Shown: piece after piece, positions 38,035-46,961 of the stretch
How the letters are laid out: each line of letters begins with the position of its first letter
Numbering within the stretch: position 1 is the stretch's first letter
NCBI RefSeq assembly: GCF_021556395.1
Contig: NZ_JAKGCS010000017.1
Location: 186,001-250,000 of the forward strand
From: Acuticoccus kalidii
GTDB lineage: Bacteria > Pseudomonadota > Alphaproteobacteria > Rhizobiales > Amorphaceae
Direction: 5' to 3'
DNA length: 64,000 bases
Translations under genes and position numbers: made by a program
Notes under the pieces: generated by a model
The model's database searches: none
Told to the model about the DNA's origin: nothing
What the model saw: only the letters and a program-made list of their open reading frames with translations

Positions 38035-39327
38035 ATGAAATCTGTAGGGACAATTGTGGCACTATCGTCCGGTGTGCCACCCAGTGCGATCGCAATTGTT
38101 CGCGCCTCGGGACCGGAGGCGGTCGCTGTGGCGCGCGCCTTTGCGATCGACGGCCTCCGGCCGCGGCGCGCCGCGGTTCGGGACGTGCGCTCACCGCTCG
38201 ACGACAGCGTGCTCGACAAGGCAGTCTGCCTGCTCTTTCCCGGGCCGGGAAGTGCTACGGGCGAAGACGTTCTGGAGCTTCATCTTCATGGCGGGCCAGC
38301 GCTGGTGGAACGGGTGCTGTCCGATGCCCTCACCGTGCCAGGGGTCCGGGCGGCGGAACCCGGCGAGTTCACGCTGCGCGCCGTGCTGAACGGCCGGATG
38401 GGACTTGCCGACGCCGAGGGACTCGCCGATCTTATCGAGGCGCGAACCGAATCGGAGCGGCGTCGCGCCACGCGCCTCGCCGACGGCGCGCTCTCACGCC
38501 AAGTGGCGGACTGGCGGGCGCGGCTCATCGGCACGCTCGCACTGTGCGAAGCCTATCTCGACTTTTCCGACGAAGGCGATGTCGGTGACGCCTCGCCGGA
38601 AATCGACCCGGCCCTCAACGGGCTTCGTGAGGAGATCGAGGGGGCGCTCCTCGGTAGCGATCAGGCCGATCGCCTGTCGGACGGATTTCACGTGGCCTTC
38701 GTCGGCCCGCCGAACGCGGGAAAGTCGAGCCTCCTCAACGCGCTCGCCGGTCGCGACGTCGCGATCGTGAGTGACGAGGCCGGCACGACGCGCGACGTCG
38801 TTTCCGTGTCGCTCGAACTTGGCGGCTACCGCGTGATCCTGCATGACACGGCCGGGATCCGAGACGGCGCGAGCGGTATCGAGGCGCTCGGGATCGCCCG
38901 TACGGAGGCGACGCGCGATCGGGCCGATTTCGTCGTCGAGGTCAGGAGCCCAGATACGAACCCGTTGCGGGTGGCGGGTGTCGGGATCGTCGTCGGCCAT
39001 AAATGCGATCTCGGCCGCGTCGATGGAACGGAGATTGAGACCACCTGTTCCGACGCAGCGTCGATCGCCACATTGAAAGAGAAAATCGCCGCGCAGGCGG
39101 CGGCCGGATTGGCGCGCTCGGAAGCGGCGTTGATCACGCGCGCGCGGCAACGTTCGGCGCTCCTCGGCGTCGTCGAGGGCATCGACGACGCGCTTGATTC
39201 GCACGCGCTCGAGGTCAAAGCGGAAGGGTTGCGCTTGGCGTGTCAGGCAATGGCACGTATGACGGGTGAGATCGGTATCGAGGATGTGCTCGACGACGTG
39301 TTCGGGCGGTTCTGTCTCGGCAAGTGA
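38035..39327 (+). CDS. mnmE: tRNA uridine-5-carboxymethylaminomethyl modification GTPase MnmE
   Basis: A 430-residue GTPase that works with MnmG to modify U34 of certain tRNAs. An N-terminal folate-binding domain (about 1-120), helical domain and inserted G domain are present. G1 is [14 protein letters not shown] (about 224-237), then SDEAGTTRD and LHDTAGIRD (G2/G3). The G4 motif, normally NKxD, reads HKCD at residues 322-325, an unusual Asn-to-His change. The C-terminus has the catalytic Cys in FCLGK. The start has AAGG 6 nt upstream. Its start codon is 16 bp from that of the divergent yyaL-type gene. Confidence 0.93.
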   Translation: MKSVGTIVALSSGVPPSAIAIVRASGPEAVAVARAFAIDGLRPRRAAVRDVRSPLDDSVLDKAVCLLFPGPGSATGEDVLELHLHGGPALVERVLSDALTVPGVRAAEPGEFTLRAVLNGRMGLADAEGLADLIEARTESERRRATRLADGALSRQVADWRARLIGTLALCEAYLDFSDEGDVGDASPEIDPALNGLREEIEGALLGSDQADRLSDGFHVAFVGPPNAGKSSLLNALAGRDVAIVSDEAGTTRDVVSVSLELGGYRVILHDTAGIRDGASGIEALGIARTEATRDRADFVVEVRSPDTNPLRVAGVGIVVGHKCDLGRVDGTEIETTCSDAASIATLKEKIAAQAAAGLARSEAALITRARQRSALLGVVEGIDDALDSHALEVKAEGLRLACQAMARMTGEIGIEDVLDDVFGRFCLGK

Positions 39328-41181
39328 GTGTTTCACGTGAAACATGATGTGGTGGTTGTTGGCGGTGGACACGCCGGATGCGAAGCGGCAGCGGCCGCGG
39401 CGCGTGCGGGTGCGCGCGTCGCCCTGGTCACGCTCGCGGCCGATGCGATCGGCCGATTGTCCTGCAATCCGGCGATCGGTGGGATCGGCAAGGGCCATCT
39501 CGTGCGCGAGATCGATGCCCTCGATGGCGTCATGGGCCGTGTCGCCGACGCGGCGGGCATTCAGTTTCGCCTTCTCAATCGCAGCCGTGGGCCCGCCGTT
39601 CGCGGCCCCCGTGCGCAGGTCGATCGGGCGGTCTATCGCGCCGTGATGCAGGCGGAGCTCGCCGCGATCGAGGGTATCGCGGTCGTGGAAGGCGAGGTCG
39701 CCGATCTGATTGCATCGCCTCATATCGCGGGTGTGCGGCTCGCGGATGGGCGTGAGATCGAAGCCGCCGCCGTCGTTCTGACGACCGGCACGTTCCTCGG
39801 TGGCATGATCCACCTCGGCGACAAGCATTGGCCGGCGGGCCGCATGGGTGAGGCCGCATCGACCGCCCTCGCCGCTCGCCTGCGCGCCGCCGACCTCCCC
39901 ATGGCCCGACTGAAGACCGGCACGCCGCCGCGTCTCAAGGCCGAAACGATCGACTTTTCCCGGCTCGACGAGCAGCCCGGTGACGACGCACCGGTCTTTT
40001 TCAGCGCCTTTACCGATCGCGCCGCGCTCCCGCAGCGCCCTTGCCATGTCACGCGGACGACCGAAGCCACCCACGCCATCATCCGCGAGAATCTCGACCG
40101 TTCTGCTCTTTTCGCCGGTCACATCACCGGCGTCGGGCCGCGCTACTGTCCCTCGATCGAGGACAAGGTCGTCCGGTTCGCCGACCGCGATGCGCATCAG
40201 ATCTTTCTGGAGCCGGAAGGACTGGAGAGCGATCTCATCTACCCGAACGGCATTTCCAACTCGCTGCCCGAGGATGTTCAGTGGGCGATCGTCCGCTCGA
40301 TGCCCGGCTGCGAGTCTGCCGAGATCGTGCAACCCGGCTACGCTATCGAATACGATATGATCGATCCGCGCGCGCTCGATCCGACTTTGGAGTTGCGGGC
40401 CATTCCGGGCCTCTATCTGGCCGGTCAGATCAACGGGACGACGGGGTATGAGGAAGCCGCGGCCCAGGGCCTTCTCGCCGGCCTCAACGCCGCGCGCCGG
40501 GCCGCCGGTTCCGATGGGGTGACCATCGATCGGGATAGCGCCTATCTCGGGGTGATGATCGACGATCTCGTCACCAACGGTGTCGACGAGCCCTATCGCA
40601 TGTTCACCTCGCGTGCCGAGAATCGGCTGATGATGCGGGCCGACAACGCGGCCGACCGGCTGACCGGCTGGGGTGTCCGCCTCGGGCTCGTGGGCGGCGT
40701 CCGTCAGCGGCATCAGGCGGCCAAGAGCGCCCGTAAGACGGAAGCGGCGGCTCGGCTCGTGGCGATCGCCCTCACCCCGAACGAAGCGGCCCGGTACGGC
40801 GTCACGCTTAATCAGGATGGCCGTCGGCGGAATGGCTTCGATCTTCTCGCCCACAATGACGGCGGCTGGTCGCTCCTCGACCGGATCGACCCAGGGCTCG
40901 CCGATATCCCGCCGCTCATTCGCGACGCGCTGGAGGCCGATGCGCTCTACCGGGTCTATGGGGAGCGCCGGGCACGCCAGGCGGCCAGTGAAGCCGCATC
41001 CGACAGCCTCGCCATTCCCGCCGGGCTGATGGAGCGGACGATCCCCGGCCTCTCGACCGAACTGCAGCAAAAACTTCAGCGCCGCCGGCCGCGAACGCTC
41101 GGCGAAGCGCGGCGAATTTCTGGGATGACCCCCGCCGGGCTCGCGCTCATCGCGGCCCATGCCAGACGACAGGTCGCATAA
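39328..41181 (+). CDS. mnmG: tRNA uridine-5-carboxymethylaminomethyl modification enzyme MnmG (GidA)
   Basis: A 617-residue FAD protein, the partner of MnmE. It begins GTG with [24 protein letters not shown], the dinucleotide-binding loop. [41 protein letters not shown] [20 protein letters not shown], and [21 protein letters not shown] are family signatures. [24 protein letters not shown] leads into the C-terminal tRNA-binding part. Translation starts directly after the mnmE stop codon, and the first codons are formed by a perfect parS site. Confidence 0.96.
   Translation: MFHVKHDVVVVGGGHAGCEAAAAAARAGARVALVTLAADAIGRLSCNPAIGGIGKGHLVREIDALDGVMGRVADAAGIQFRLLNRSRGPAVRGPRAQVDRAVYRAVMQAELAAIEGIAVVEGEVADLIASPHIAGVRLADGREIEAAAVVLTTGTFLGGMIHLGDKHWPAGRMGEAASTALAARLRAADLPMARLKTGTPPRLKAETIDFSRLDEQPGDDAPVFFSAFTDRAALPQRPCHVTRTTEATHAIIRENLDRSALFAGHITGVGPRYCPSIEDKVVRFADRDAHQIFLEPEGLESDLIYPNGISNSLPEDVQWAIVRSMPGCESAEIVQPGYAIEYDMIDPRALDPTLELRAIPGLYLAGQINGTTGYEEAAAQGLLAGLNAARRAAGSDGVTIDRDSAYLGVMIDDLVTNGVDEPYRMFTSRAENRLMMRADNAADRLTGWGVRLGLVGGVRQRHQAAKSARKTEAAARLVAIALTPNEAARYGVTLNQDGRRRNGFDLLAHNDGGWSLLDRIDPGLADIPPLIRDALEADALYRVYGERRARQAASEAASDSLAIPAGLMERTIPGLSTELQQKLQRRRPRTLGEARRISGMTPAGLALIAAHARRQVA
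39329..39344. promoter_or_regulatory. parS centromere site (perfect), overlapping the mnmG start
   Basis: TGTTTCACGTGAAACA is a perfect 16-bp palindrome identical to the ParB-binding consensus. It begins one base into the GTG start codon of mnmG and encodes the protein's first residues (FHVKH). parA and parB lie 2.5 kb downstream. Confidence 0.96.
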
Positions 41182-41806
41182 AGCGGTGAACAACACGGAA
41201 GAAGAGGCGCGCGAGATGGTGCGCGGCGCTGTCGATCCCGATGCTTTTGAGGCAATTGAAACCTTTGTGGGTTCTTGTCGGGCCTGGGGCCGTGTGTCGA
41301 ACCTCGTCAGCGCGGCCGACCAGGACCGTCTGTGGCAGAGGCATGTCCTCGACAGCCTCCAGCTTTTGCCGCTCGCGGACGCGGCGGGGCCCGAATGGAT
41401 CGACCTTGGTTCCGGTGGAGGTTTCCCCGGAATGATCGTCGCCATCGCGCGAAGGGGGACTCGGATGACGCTTGTGGAGTCCAACCGGAAGAAGGCCGCC
41501 TTCCTCTTGCAGGTCGCGGCGGCGAGCGGCGCGTCCGTGCGCGTCGAACCCAAGCGGATCGAGGCGGTGACGCCCGGCGCGCGGGATGTGGTGTCCGCAC
41601 GTGCGCTCGCCTCGCTCGATAAGCTGCTCGACCTTTCCGCCGGCTTTTTCGGCCCGTCGACGATCGGCCTCTTTCCGAAGGGCCGAGACGCGGCCAACGA
41701 GGTCGCCGAGGCCCGAAAACGCTACGACTTCGCCCTTTCCGAAACGCCGAGCCGGACCGAGGCCGATGCCACGATCCTCACCGTGTCTCAAATGACGAAG
41801 GTCTGA
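41159..41806 (+). CDS. rsmG: 16S rRNA (guanine527-N7)-methyltransferase RsmG (GidB)
   Basis: A 215-residue SAM-dependent methyltransferase for G527 of 16S r[29 protein letters not shown] precedes motif [32 protein letters not shown] and [22 protein letters not shown] follow. The ATG at 41159 overlaps the end of mnmG by 23 nt; a GTG at 41187 just after the mnmG stop is an alternative. Neither has a strong ribosome site. Confidence 0.93.
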   Translation: MPDDRSHKAVNNTEEEAREMVRGAVDPDAFEAIETFVGSCRAWGRVSNLVSAADQDRLWQRHVLDSLQLLPLADAAGPEWIDLGSGGGFPGMIVAIARRGTRMTLVESNRKKAAFLLQVAAASGASVRVEPKRIEAVTPGARDVVSARALASLDKLLDLSAGFFGPSTIGLFPKGRDAANEVAEARKRYDFALSETPSRTEADATILTVSQMTKV

Positions 41807-41809
41807 ACC

Positions 41810-42610
41810 ATGCTGCCCGCTCGCCCGAGGGTCATCGCGGTTGCCAACCAGAAAGGCGGTGTCGGTAAAACGACGACTGCCATCAACACCTCGACCGCGC
41901 TCGCGGCGCTGGGTGAGAAGGTCTTGCTCATTGATCTCGACCCACAGGGAAACGCCTCGACGGGGCTGGGGGTCGAGCCGAACCAGCGGGATATCACGAC
42001 CTACGACATCCTGACCCGGACCGCCTCGCTGAAGGAGGCCGCCCGACCGACTGCGGTGCCGCATTTGTCGATCGCGCCGGCGACGATGGATCTCCTGTCG
42101 ATCGATATCGAGCTGTCGACCTTCTCGGACCGCGCGCTCCGGCTGCGCGAGGCGGTGGCCGGTCTCTCGCAGGACAAGGGCGCGCCGCGCTATATCGTGA
42201 TCGACTGCCCGCCGTCCCTCACCATGTTGACGGTGAATGCCCTCGCCGCCTCCCACGCGGTGCTGGCGCCGCTCCAGTGCGAGTTCTTCGCGATGGAAGG
42301 CCTGTCGCAGCTCCTTCGGACGATCAAGGAAGTCCGCGAGAGCGTGAATTCCGAGCTCACCATCCACGGCATCGTGATGACGATGTACGATGCCCGCAAC
42401 AATCTCGCGAACCAGGTGGTTGCGGACGTGCGGGCGACGATGGGCGATCTCGTGTACGAGACGATGATCCCGCGCAATGTGCGCCTGTCCGAGGCGCCGT
42501 CATATGGCAAGCCGGCGCTGCTCTACGATCTCAAATGCGCGGGCAGTCAGGCGTATCTCAGGCTCGTTTCCGAGCTCATCGATCGCGAACAACGGATGGG
42601 AGTGGCCTGA
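41810..42610 (+). CDS. parA: Chromosome partitioning ATPase ParA (Soj)
   Basis: A 266-residue Walker-type ATPase that moves ParB-parS complexes to daughter cells. The deviant Walker A is VANQKGGVGKTTTAIN (Lys15 and Lys20). LLIDLDPQGNASTGLG (A') and YIVIDCPPSLTMLTVNAL (Walker B) follow. It has no N-terminal helix-turn-helix, so it is the chromosomal, not the plasmid RepA/ParA type. Its stop shares one base with the parB start. Confidence 0.96.
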   Translation: MLPARPRVIAVANQKGGVGKTTTAINTSTALAALGEKVLLIDLDPQGNASTGLGVEPNQRDITTYDILTRTASLKEAARPTAVPHLSIAPATMDLLSIDIELSTFSDRALRLREAVAGLSQDKGAPRYIVIDCPPSLTMLTVNALAASHAVLAPLQCEFFAMEGLSQLLRTIKEVRESVNSELTIHGIVMTMYDARNNLANQVVADVRATMGDLVYETMIPRNVRLSEAPSYGKPALLYDLKCAGSQAYLRLVSELIDREQRMGVA

Positions 42611-43494
42611 TGGAGGATACGAAAAAGCGCCTGGGCCGCGGTCTGTCCGCCCTCCTCGGCGACGTTCCGGCAGAAGGTCATGCGGCGCCGGCGGCCGATC
42701 GCGATCCGCGGCGTCTGCCGATCGACGCGTTGCGGCCGAACCCGGCGAACCCGCGTCGGTCCTTCCATGACGAACCGCTCGACGAGCTGACCCAGTCGAT
42801 CCGCGAGCGCGGCATCATGCAGCCGCTGCTCGTCCGGCGCGTCGAGGATCATTTCGAGATCATCGCCGGCGAACGGCGTTGGCGCGCGGCGCAGCGGGCC
42901 GGTCTCCACGAGGTGCCGGTGCTCGTTCGCGACGTGTCGTCGGGCGAAGCGCTGGAACTCGCGATCATCGAGAACGTGCAGCGCACGGACCTCAACGCGA
43001 TCGAGGAGGCGATGGGCTACCAGCGCCTGATCGAGGAGTTCGAGCACAAGCAGGATGCGCTCGCAAAGCTCATCGGCAAGAGCCGGAGCCACGTCGCGAA
43101 CACGCTCCGACTGTTGAACCTGCCGCCGTCGATCCGTGCGAGTGTCGCCGATGGGAGCCTGTCCGCCGGACATGCGCGGGCGCTCATCGGCACCAAGAAC
43201 CCCGATGCGATTGCCGAAGAGGTCATCCGCAACGGCCTCTCCGTCCGGGCGACGGAGGCGCTGGTGAGCCGCCTCAATCGCTCTGAGGAAGAGCAGGCGG
43301 CGAAGGCTGCGAAGAAGGCGAAATCGGCGACCGTCGACGACGCGAACACCCGCGCGCTCGTCCGCCGTCTCTCGAGCCGCCTGGGGCTCGATGTGAATCT
43401 CGCCCACAACACGGACGAAAGCGGCGTCCTCACCATCCGATACTCTTCGCTCGACCAGCTCGAGCAAGTTTGCCGGATGCTTGGCGAGGAATGA
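42610..43494 (+). CDS. parB: Chromosome partitioning CTPase ParB (Spo0J)
   Basis: A 294-residue ParB/sulfiredoxin-fold CTPase that loads on parS and spreads. The N-terminal RLGRGLSALLGD box contacts ParA. The CTP-binding motif IIAGERRWRAAQRAGL sits at residues 85-100, and ALELAIIENVQRTDLNAIEEAMGYQRLIEEF follows (in outline). The parS-reading helix-turn-helix is around residues 150-175 (LIGKSRSHVANTLRLLNLP), and a C-terminal dimer domain ends the protein. Two parS sites occur 3.3 and 5.7 kb upstream. Confidence 0.96.
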   Translation: MEDTKKRLGRGLSALLGDVPAEGHAAPAADRDPRRLPIDALRPNPANPRRSFHDEPLDELTQSIRERGIMQPLLVRRVEDHFEIIAGERRWRAAQRAGLHEVPVLVRDVSSGEALELAIIENVQRTDLNAIEEAMGYQRLIEEFEHKQDALAKLIGKSRSHVANTLRLLNLPPSIRASVADGSLSAGHARALIGTKNPDAIAEEVIRNGLSVRATEALVSRLNRSEEEQAAKAAKKAKSATVDDANTRALVRRLSSRLGLDVNLAHNTDESGVLTIRYSSLDQLEQVCRMLGEE

Positions 43495-44311
43495 CGCCGA
43501 AACACGCCGATGTTGCAATGCACCATCAGGCCGCTTCGTTCTTTTAAATCGGTTCAAAATCGCGCGTAGCTTGACGTTTGAGCGATGGCCCGTGAGCCGC
43601 TGATGCCGCGCGGACCGGTCTGTCTCGCGCGTCTTTGATCAGCCGCGACTGCTCGAATGTGATCCATGCCGCCAAGCCGACTCGCAGCGGCAGACTCCTC
43701 CGCTCCACCGCTTCGGCATTATCGCGATGTGGGCGGAGGTGATCCGGCCTGCCCGTGGTGTCCTGCATTCCCGGCCGAGTTCGTTGAAACGAGATCCGGG
43801 TAAGCGTCCCAGCGGCGCCGCCGGTGGATTGAGCCGCGTCAGACCGCCGGAGAGATCGTAGGTTGGCGACGTTATGACCGATCGGCCGACGCGGCGAAGG
43901 TACGGCCGGCTCGCGGTTTGTCGATCCGATTGAGTGTGACGGATGGCCCACCGGCGCCATCGTCGAGCCTCCCGGAGAGGACGGCGCGTTGGTGTGGCCC
44001 CGGTACTTGGCAGACGGAAACGCGGCCACGGAGCGGGGGCTTCGGCTCGGCCCACTCATGTGGCTCGGACACTCGGCGATCGCCTGGTCGGTTTTCTGTA
44101 AAGGGGCGCCTCATGGGAAACGCGGGGCCGCTGACAGCCGCCGCCGCAGGCCTGGACGATCGGAGACGGCGGACGCCGATGCCGGATCATGAGTGCGGCG
44201 TGATCGAACCCGGCATCGCCAAAACAATGTCGCCGGGCAGGCTACCCGTCATGCCCGCTCGCGGGGTGCACCCCCACGGCCATGGCGCGGGCCATAAGGC
44301 GCGCTCGCCGG
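43495..44311. other. Long stretch without a recognisable gene between parB and the AtuA gene
   Basis: An 817-bp gap in an otherwise gene-dense window. Open frames exist on both strands (for example 43544-44059 minus and 43989-44192 plus), but their translations are Arg/Pro/Ser/Gly-rich, resemble no family I know, and have no good ribosome sites. No tRNA, transposase remnant, direct repeats or terminator with a T tract was seen. It marks the left border of the inserted AtuA/TRAP module. Confidence 0.55.
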
Positions 44312-45685
44312 TCAGGCCGGCGCCGACACTCCCTCGCCGACGAAGCGCCAGCTCTCCACCGCGAGATCGCGCGGCACCAGATAGGACCGCGTTTCGATAC
44401 GGCGGTTGAGGCTGCTGCGGTGGCCTCCGCCGCCCGCGGGCCCGCAGCAATAGAGGGCGAGCACCTCTTGCAAGGCGTGGGAGACCGCGGGTTTCGACAC
44501 CGACTTCGCGGCGAGGCGAACCCGCACATCGTCCGGCCCCGGTTGCAGGTTCGCACGGAGCGAGCCACCGTCATCGTCGAACGCGCTGGTCACCCCGATG
44601 AGGTCGAGCCGGAAGGTGACGTCGAGACCCCGCCGCGCGATCCGCTTCTTGATGGTGTCGGCCGCGAGTTCGGCCCGTGCCAGCGCGTTGGGGCCGGCAT
44701 AGGAGATTTCCGACTCCCCGAACCATTCGCCCTCGAAGCCGATGGTCGCCTTCAAGGTGTCGGGCCGGGCGTGACCCCGTGCGCCGGTGACGGCGACACG
44801 GTCGCGTCCGACCTGCCGCAGGTCGACGCCGGTGATGTCGAGCGTGACGTCGGGCGTCAGATAGGCGGCCGGGTCGTGGATCTCGTAGAGAAGCTGTTCC
44901 TTGACGGTCCGCAGGTCGACGAGCCCGCCGGTTTCCGCCGGTTTGGTGATGACGAAGCTGCCGTCGGCCTCGACCTCGGCGATGGGAAAGCCGATCGCAT
45001 CGGGATCGGGCACGTCCTTGAAGCCGGGATCGGCGAAGTAGCCGCCGCTCACCTGCGAGCCGCATTCCAGGAGATGGCCGATCAAGGTGCCGGCGGCGAT
45101 CCGGTCGAGATCATCCCAATCCCAGCCGAAATGGGCGACCAGGGGACCGAGGGCGAGCGCCGGATCGGCGACGCGGCCGGTCACGACGATGTCTGCGCCG
45201 GCGGTGATCGCGTCCGCGATGGCGCGGGCGCCGATATAGACATTGGCGGAGATGACGTCTCCGGCCGGCGGTGGAAGGCTGCCGTCACCATCCCAGAGCG
45301 TGGCGGAGTCGGCCTGGAAGTCGGTGCGGATATCGTCCCCCTCGACGACGGCGATCCGCACGTCCGCGACCCCGGCCGCCCGCGCGATTGCCGCGACATG
45401 GCGCGCCGCCGCATCGGGATTGGCGACGCCGAAATTGCCGACGATCCGCACATTGCCCTTCACCGCGTCGGCGATGATGGGGCCGAGAAACGCTTCGAGA
45501 AGCGGCTCGTAGCCGAGGTTCGCGTCGCCGAGGCGCGCGGCTTGGCCCAGCGCCAAGGTGCGCTCGCCGATCGTCTCGAAGATGATCGCGCCGCCGCCGT
45601 GCCGGGCAAGCTCCGCGACCACCGGTCCCGCGGCATCGACCCGGTCGCCAGAAAAGCCCGCACCCGAGCCGATCCTGTATGTCAT
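44312..45685 (-). CDS. AtuA family protein (acyclic terpene utilization AtuA/DUF1446-like)
   Basis: A 457-residue protein of the AtuA/DUF1446 family. It starts MTYRIGSGAGFSGDRVDAAG, the family's diagnostic beginning. ARHGGGAIIFETIGERTLAL, GNFGVANPDAAARHV, VTGRVADPALALGPLVAHFGWDWDDLD and GHLLECGSQVSGGYFADPG are strongly conserved segments. AtuA is required for growth on acyclic terpenes in Pseudomonas, but its reaction is not defined and many homologues sit beside carboxylate transporters. The ATG at 45685 overlaps the stop of the upstream gntR gene by 4 nt. The C-terminal ferredoxin-like part found in full-length relatives is encoded separately at 46503. Confidence 0.85.
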   Translation of the reverse strand: MTYRIGSGAGFSGDRVDAAGPVVAELARHGGGAIIFETIGERTLALGQAARLGDANLGYEPLLEAFLGPIIADAVKGNVRIVGNFGVANPDAAARHVAAIARAAGVADVRIAVVEGDDIRTDFQADSATLWDGDGSLPPPAGDVISANVYIGARAIADAITAGADIVVTGRVADPALALGPLVAHFGWDWDDLDRIAAGTLIGHLLECGSQVSGGYFADPGFKDVPDPDAIGFPIAEVEADGSFVITKPAETGGLVDLRTVKEQLLYEIHDPAAYLTPDVTLDITGVDLRQVGRDRVAVTGARGHARPDTLKATIGFEGEWFGESEISYAGPNALARAELAADTIKKRIARRGLDVTFRLDLIGVTSAFDDDGGSLRANLQPGPDDVRVRLAAKSVSKPAVSHALQEVLALYCCGPAGGGGHRSSLNRRIETRSYLVPRDLAVESWRFVGEGVSAPA

Positions 45686-46413
45686 CGTTCGCTTCCCGTC
45701 GCGGAGGCCAAGGGGGCGCCCGTCGTCTGTGTCGCCACGGGGGCGATCGTCGCGAGGTAGAATTCCATCGGCCAGCGGATGTGCTCCCGGCAGAGCGCCG
45801 CCAGCGTTTCGCGTTCGCCGCGCTCGAGGGCGTCGCACATGGCGAAATGCTCGCCGACCGCGCGGCGGCGCAGCTCGGAATCGGCGAAGCCGCGGCTGCG
45901 GATCGGTTGCGTGCGCAGGGCGTAGAGCCGGATCGCCGAGGCGAGCTCCTCGTTGCCGGCGCTCGCGAAGAGCGTGTCGTGGAACAGGTTGTTGAGCCGC
46001 GCGATTTCGCTGAACGCCATCGCCGCCGAGGCTTCCTGATGGGCGGTGGCGACCTCCCGCAGCGCGGTCAGAAGTCCCGCGTCGCCGGGGACCGGGAGTG
46101 AGGCCGCGGCGAGACCTTCGAGCGCATAGCGGATCGCGTAGAGGTCTTCGATGTCTTTCGGCGTGTAATCGCAGACCTGGGCGCCGCGATTGGGACGACG
46201 CACCACCAGACCCAGACGCTCCAACTCGTCGAGCGCGCGGCGGACCGCATGCCGCGTCGCGCCGAAGCGGACGATCAACTCGTCCTCGATCAGCCGTTCG
46301 CGCGGCAGAATTCGGCCGACCAGGATGTCGGCTTGCACATCCGCGGCGACGGATTGCCAGCCGTTCGACTGTCGTGCCGCGCCTTTTGAAAAGGAAGAAT
46401 CCGTCTCCTGCAT
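45682..46413 (-). CDS. GntR family transcriptional regulator, FCD (FadR/VanR) type
   Basis: A 243-residue regulator with an N-terminal winged helix (about residues 18-85) containing LPRERLIEDELIVRFGATRHAVRRALDELERLGLVVRRPNRGAQV in outline. An all-helical FCD ligand domain follows, with IRYALEGLAAASL, ARLNNLFHDTLFASAGNEEL and RRAVGEHFAMCDALERGE; its Asp and three His positions suggest a metal-bound carboxylate ligand. It is the first gene of the minus-strand unit with atuA (4 nt overlap) and probably controls both divergent operons through the inverted repeat at 46447-46472. Confidence 0.9.
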   Translation of the reverse strand: MQETDSSFSKGAARQSNGWQSVAADVQADILVGRILPRERLIEDELIVRFGATRHAVRRALDELERLGLVVRRPNRGAQVCDYTPKDIEDLYAIRYALEGLAAASLPVPGDAGLLTALREVATAHQEASAAMAFSEIARLNNLFHDTLFASAGNEELASAIRLYALRTQPIRSRGFADSELRRRAVGEHFAMCDALERGERETLAALCREHIRWPMEFYLATIAPVATQTTGAPLASATGSER

Positions 46414-46446
46414 GGCCGCACTCTACGCGGGTTTTGCGCCTCCGAC

Positions 46447-46472
46447 AATTATCGTTGACATCATCGATAATT
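46447..46472. promoter_or_regulatory. Inverted repeat, likely operator of the GntR regulator
   Basis: AATTATCG and CGATAATT form a perfect 8-10-8 inverted repeat in the 89-bp gap between the divergent gntR and AtuA-C genes. The spacer contains TTGACA (46455-46460), a possible -35 element, so a bound repressor would block transcription. The local sequence is far richer in A/T than its surroundings. Confidence 0.6.
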
Positions 46473-46502
46473 ATTCCGATGACTAATTCGGGGAGTGACG
46501 CG

Positions 46503-46961
46503 ATGAGCCAGAACGGCCACGAGGGAGATGTCGTTGCGCCGGAGGCGCAGGGCGCGAATGCGGAGGTGTGCGTGCGCATGCCGCTCTACCGGCTCGCCCA
46601 CGGCCGCGCGGGCGACAAAGGCAATCGGCAGAATATCAGCGTCATCGCCTACCGGCCGGAGCATTGGCCGACGCTTCTGTCCGAGGTCACGGAAGCGCGC
46701 GTGCTCGCCTTGTTTCGCCATCGCAGCGCATCGGCCTGTACCCGCTATGTGCTGCCGAACCTCATGGCCCTCAATTTTGTGATCGACGACGCGCTGGAAG
46801 GCGGCGTGAACGCCGCGCTCGCACTCGACGCGCACGGCAAGACGAGTGCCTTCCGGCTGCTCTCGATGGAGATCGACGTGCCGAAGTCCGTCGCGGCGAC
46901 GGCGCTGCCGGCGGCCCCTCGCGAGCCGTCGGCCAACAAACGAAAACAGGGAGGAATCTAA
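46503..46961 (+). CDS. AtuA C-terminal (ferredoxin-fold) domain-like protein
   Basis: A 152-residue protein. Residues about 30-130 match the small domain that forms the C-terminus of long AtuA proteins: LYRLAHGRAGDKGNRQNISVIAYRPEHWPTL in outline, then YVLPNLMALNFVIDDALEGGVNAALALDAHGKT. The first 28 and last 25 residues are polar and probably disordered. The ATG at 46503 has GGGGAG 7-8 nt upstream; ATG at 46479 lacks one. It should act with the AtuA protein encoded divergently. The stop shares one base with the TAXI gene start. Confidence 0.8.
   Translation: MSQNGHEGDVVAPEAQGANAEVCVRMPLYRLAHGRAGDKGNRQNISVIAYRPEHWPTLLSEVTEARVLALFRHRSASACTRYVLPNLMALNFVIDDALEGGVNAALALDAHGKTSAFRLLSMEIDVPKSVAATALPAAPREPSANKRKQGGI

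Noticed and set aside
38494..41697. A 1067-codon open frame on the minus strand opposite mnmE, mnmG and rsmG.
   Set aside because: It is the antisense shadow of three strongly conserved genes in high-GC DNA. Its translation is Arg/Gly/Asp-rich with no family motifs, and it runs across several gene boundaries.
43544..44059. A 171-codon minus-strand frame in the gap after parB.
   Set aside because: No ribosome site, no recognisable family, composition like random high-GC frames. Not strong enough to call a gene.
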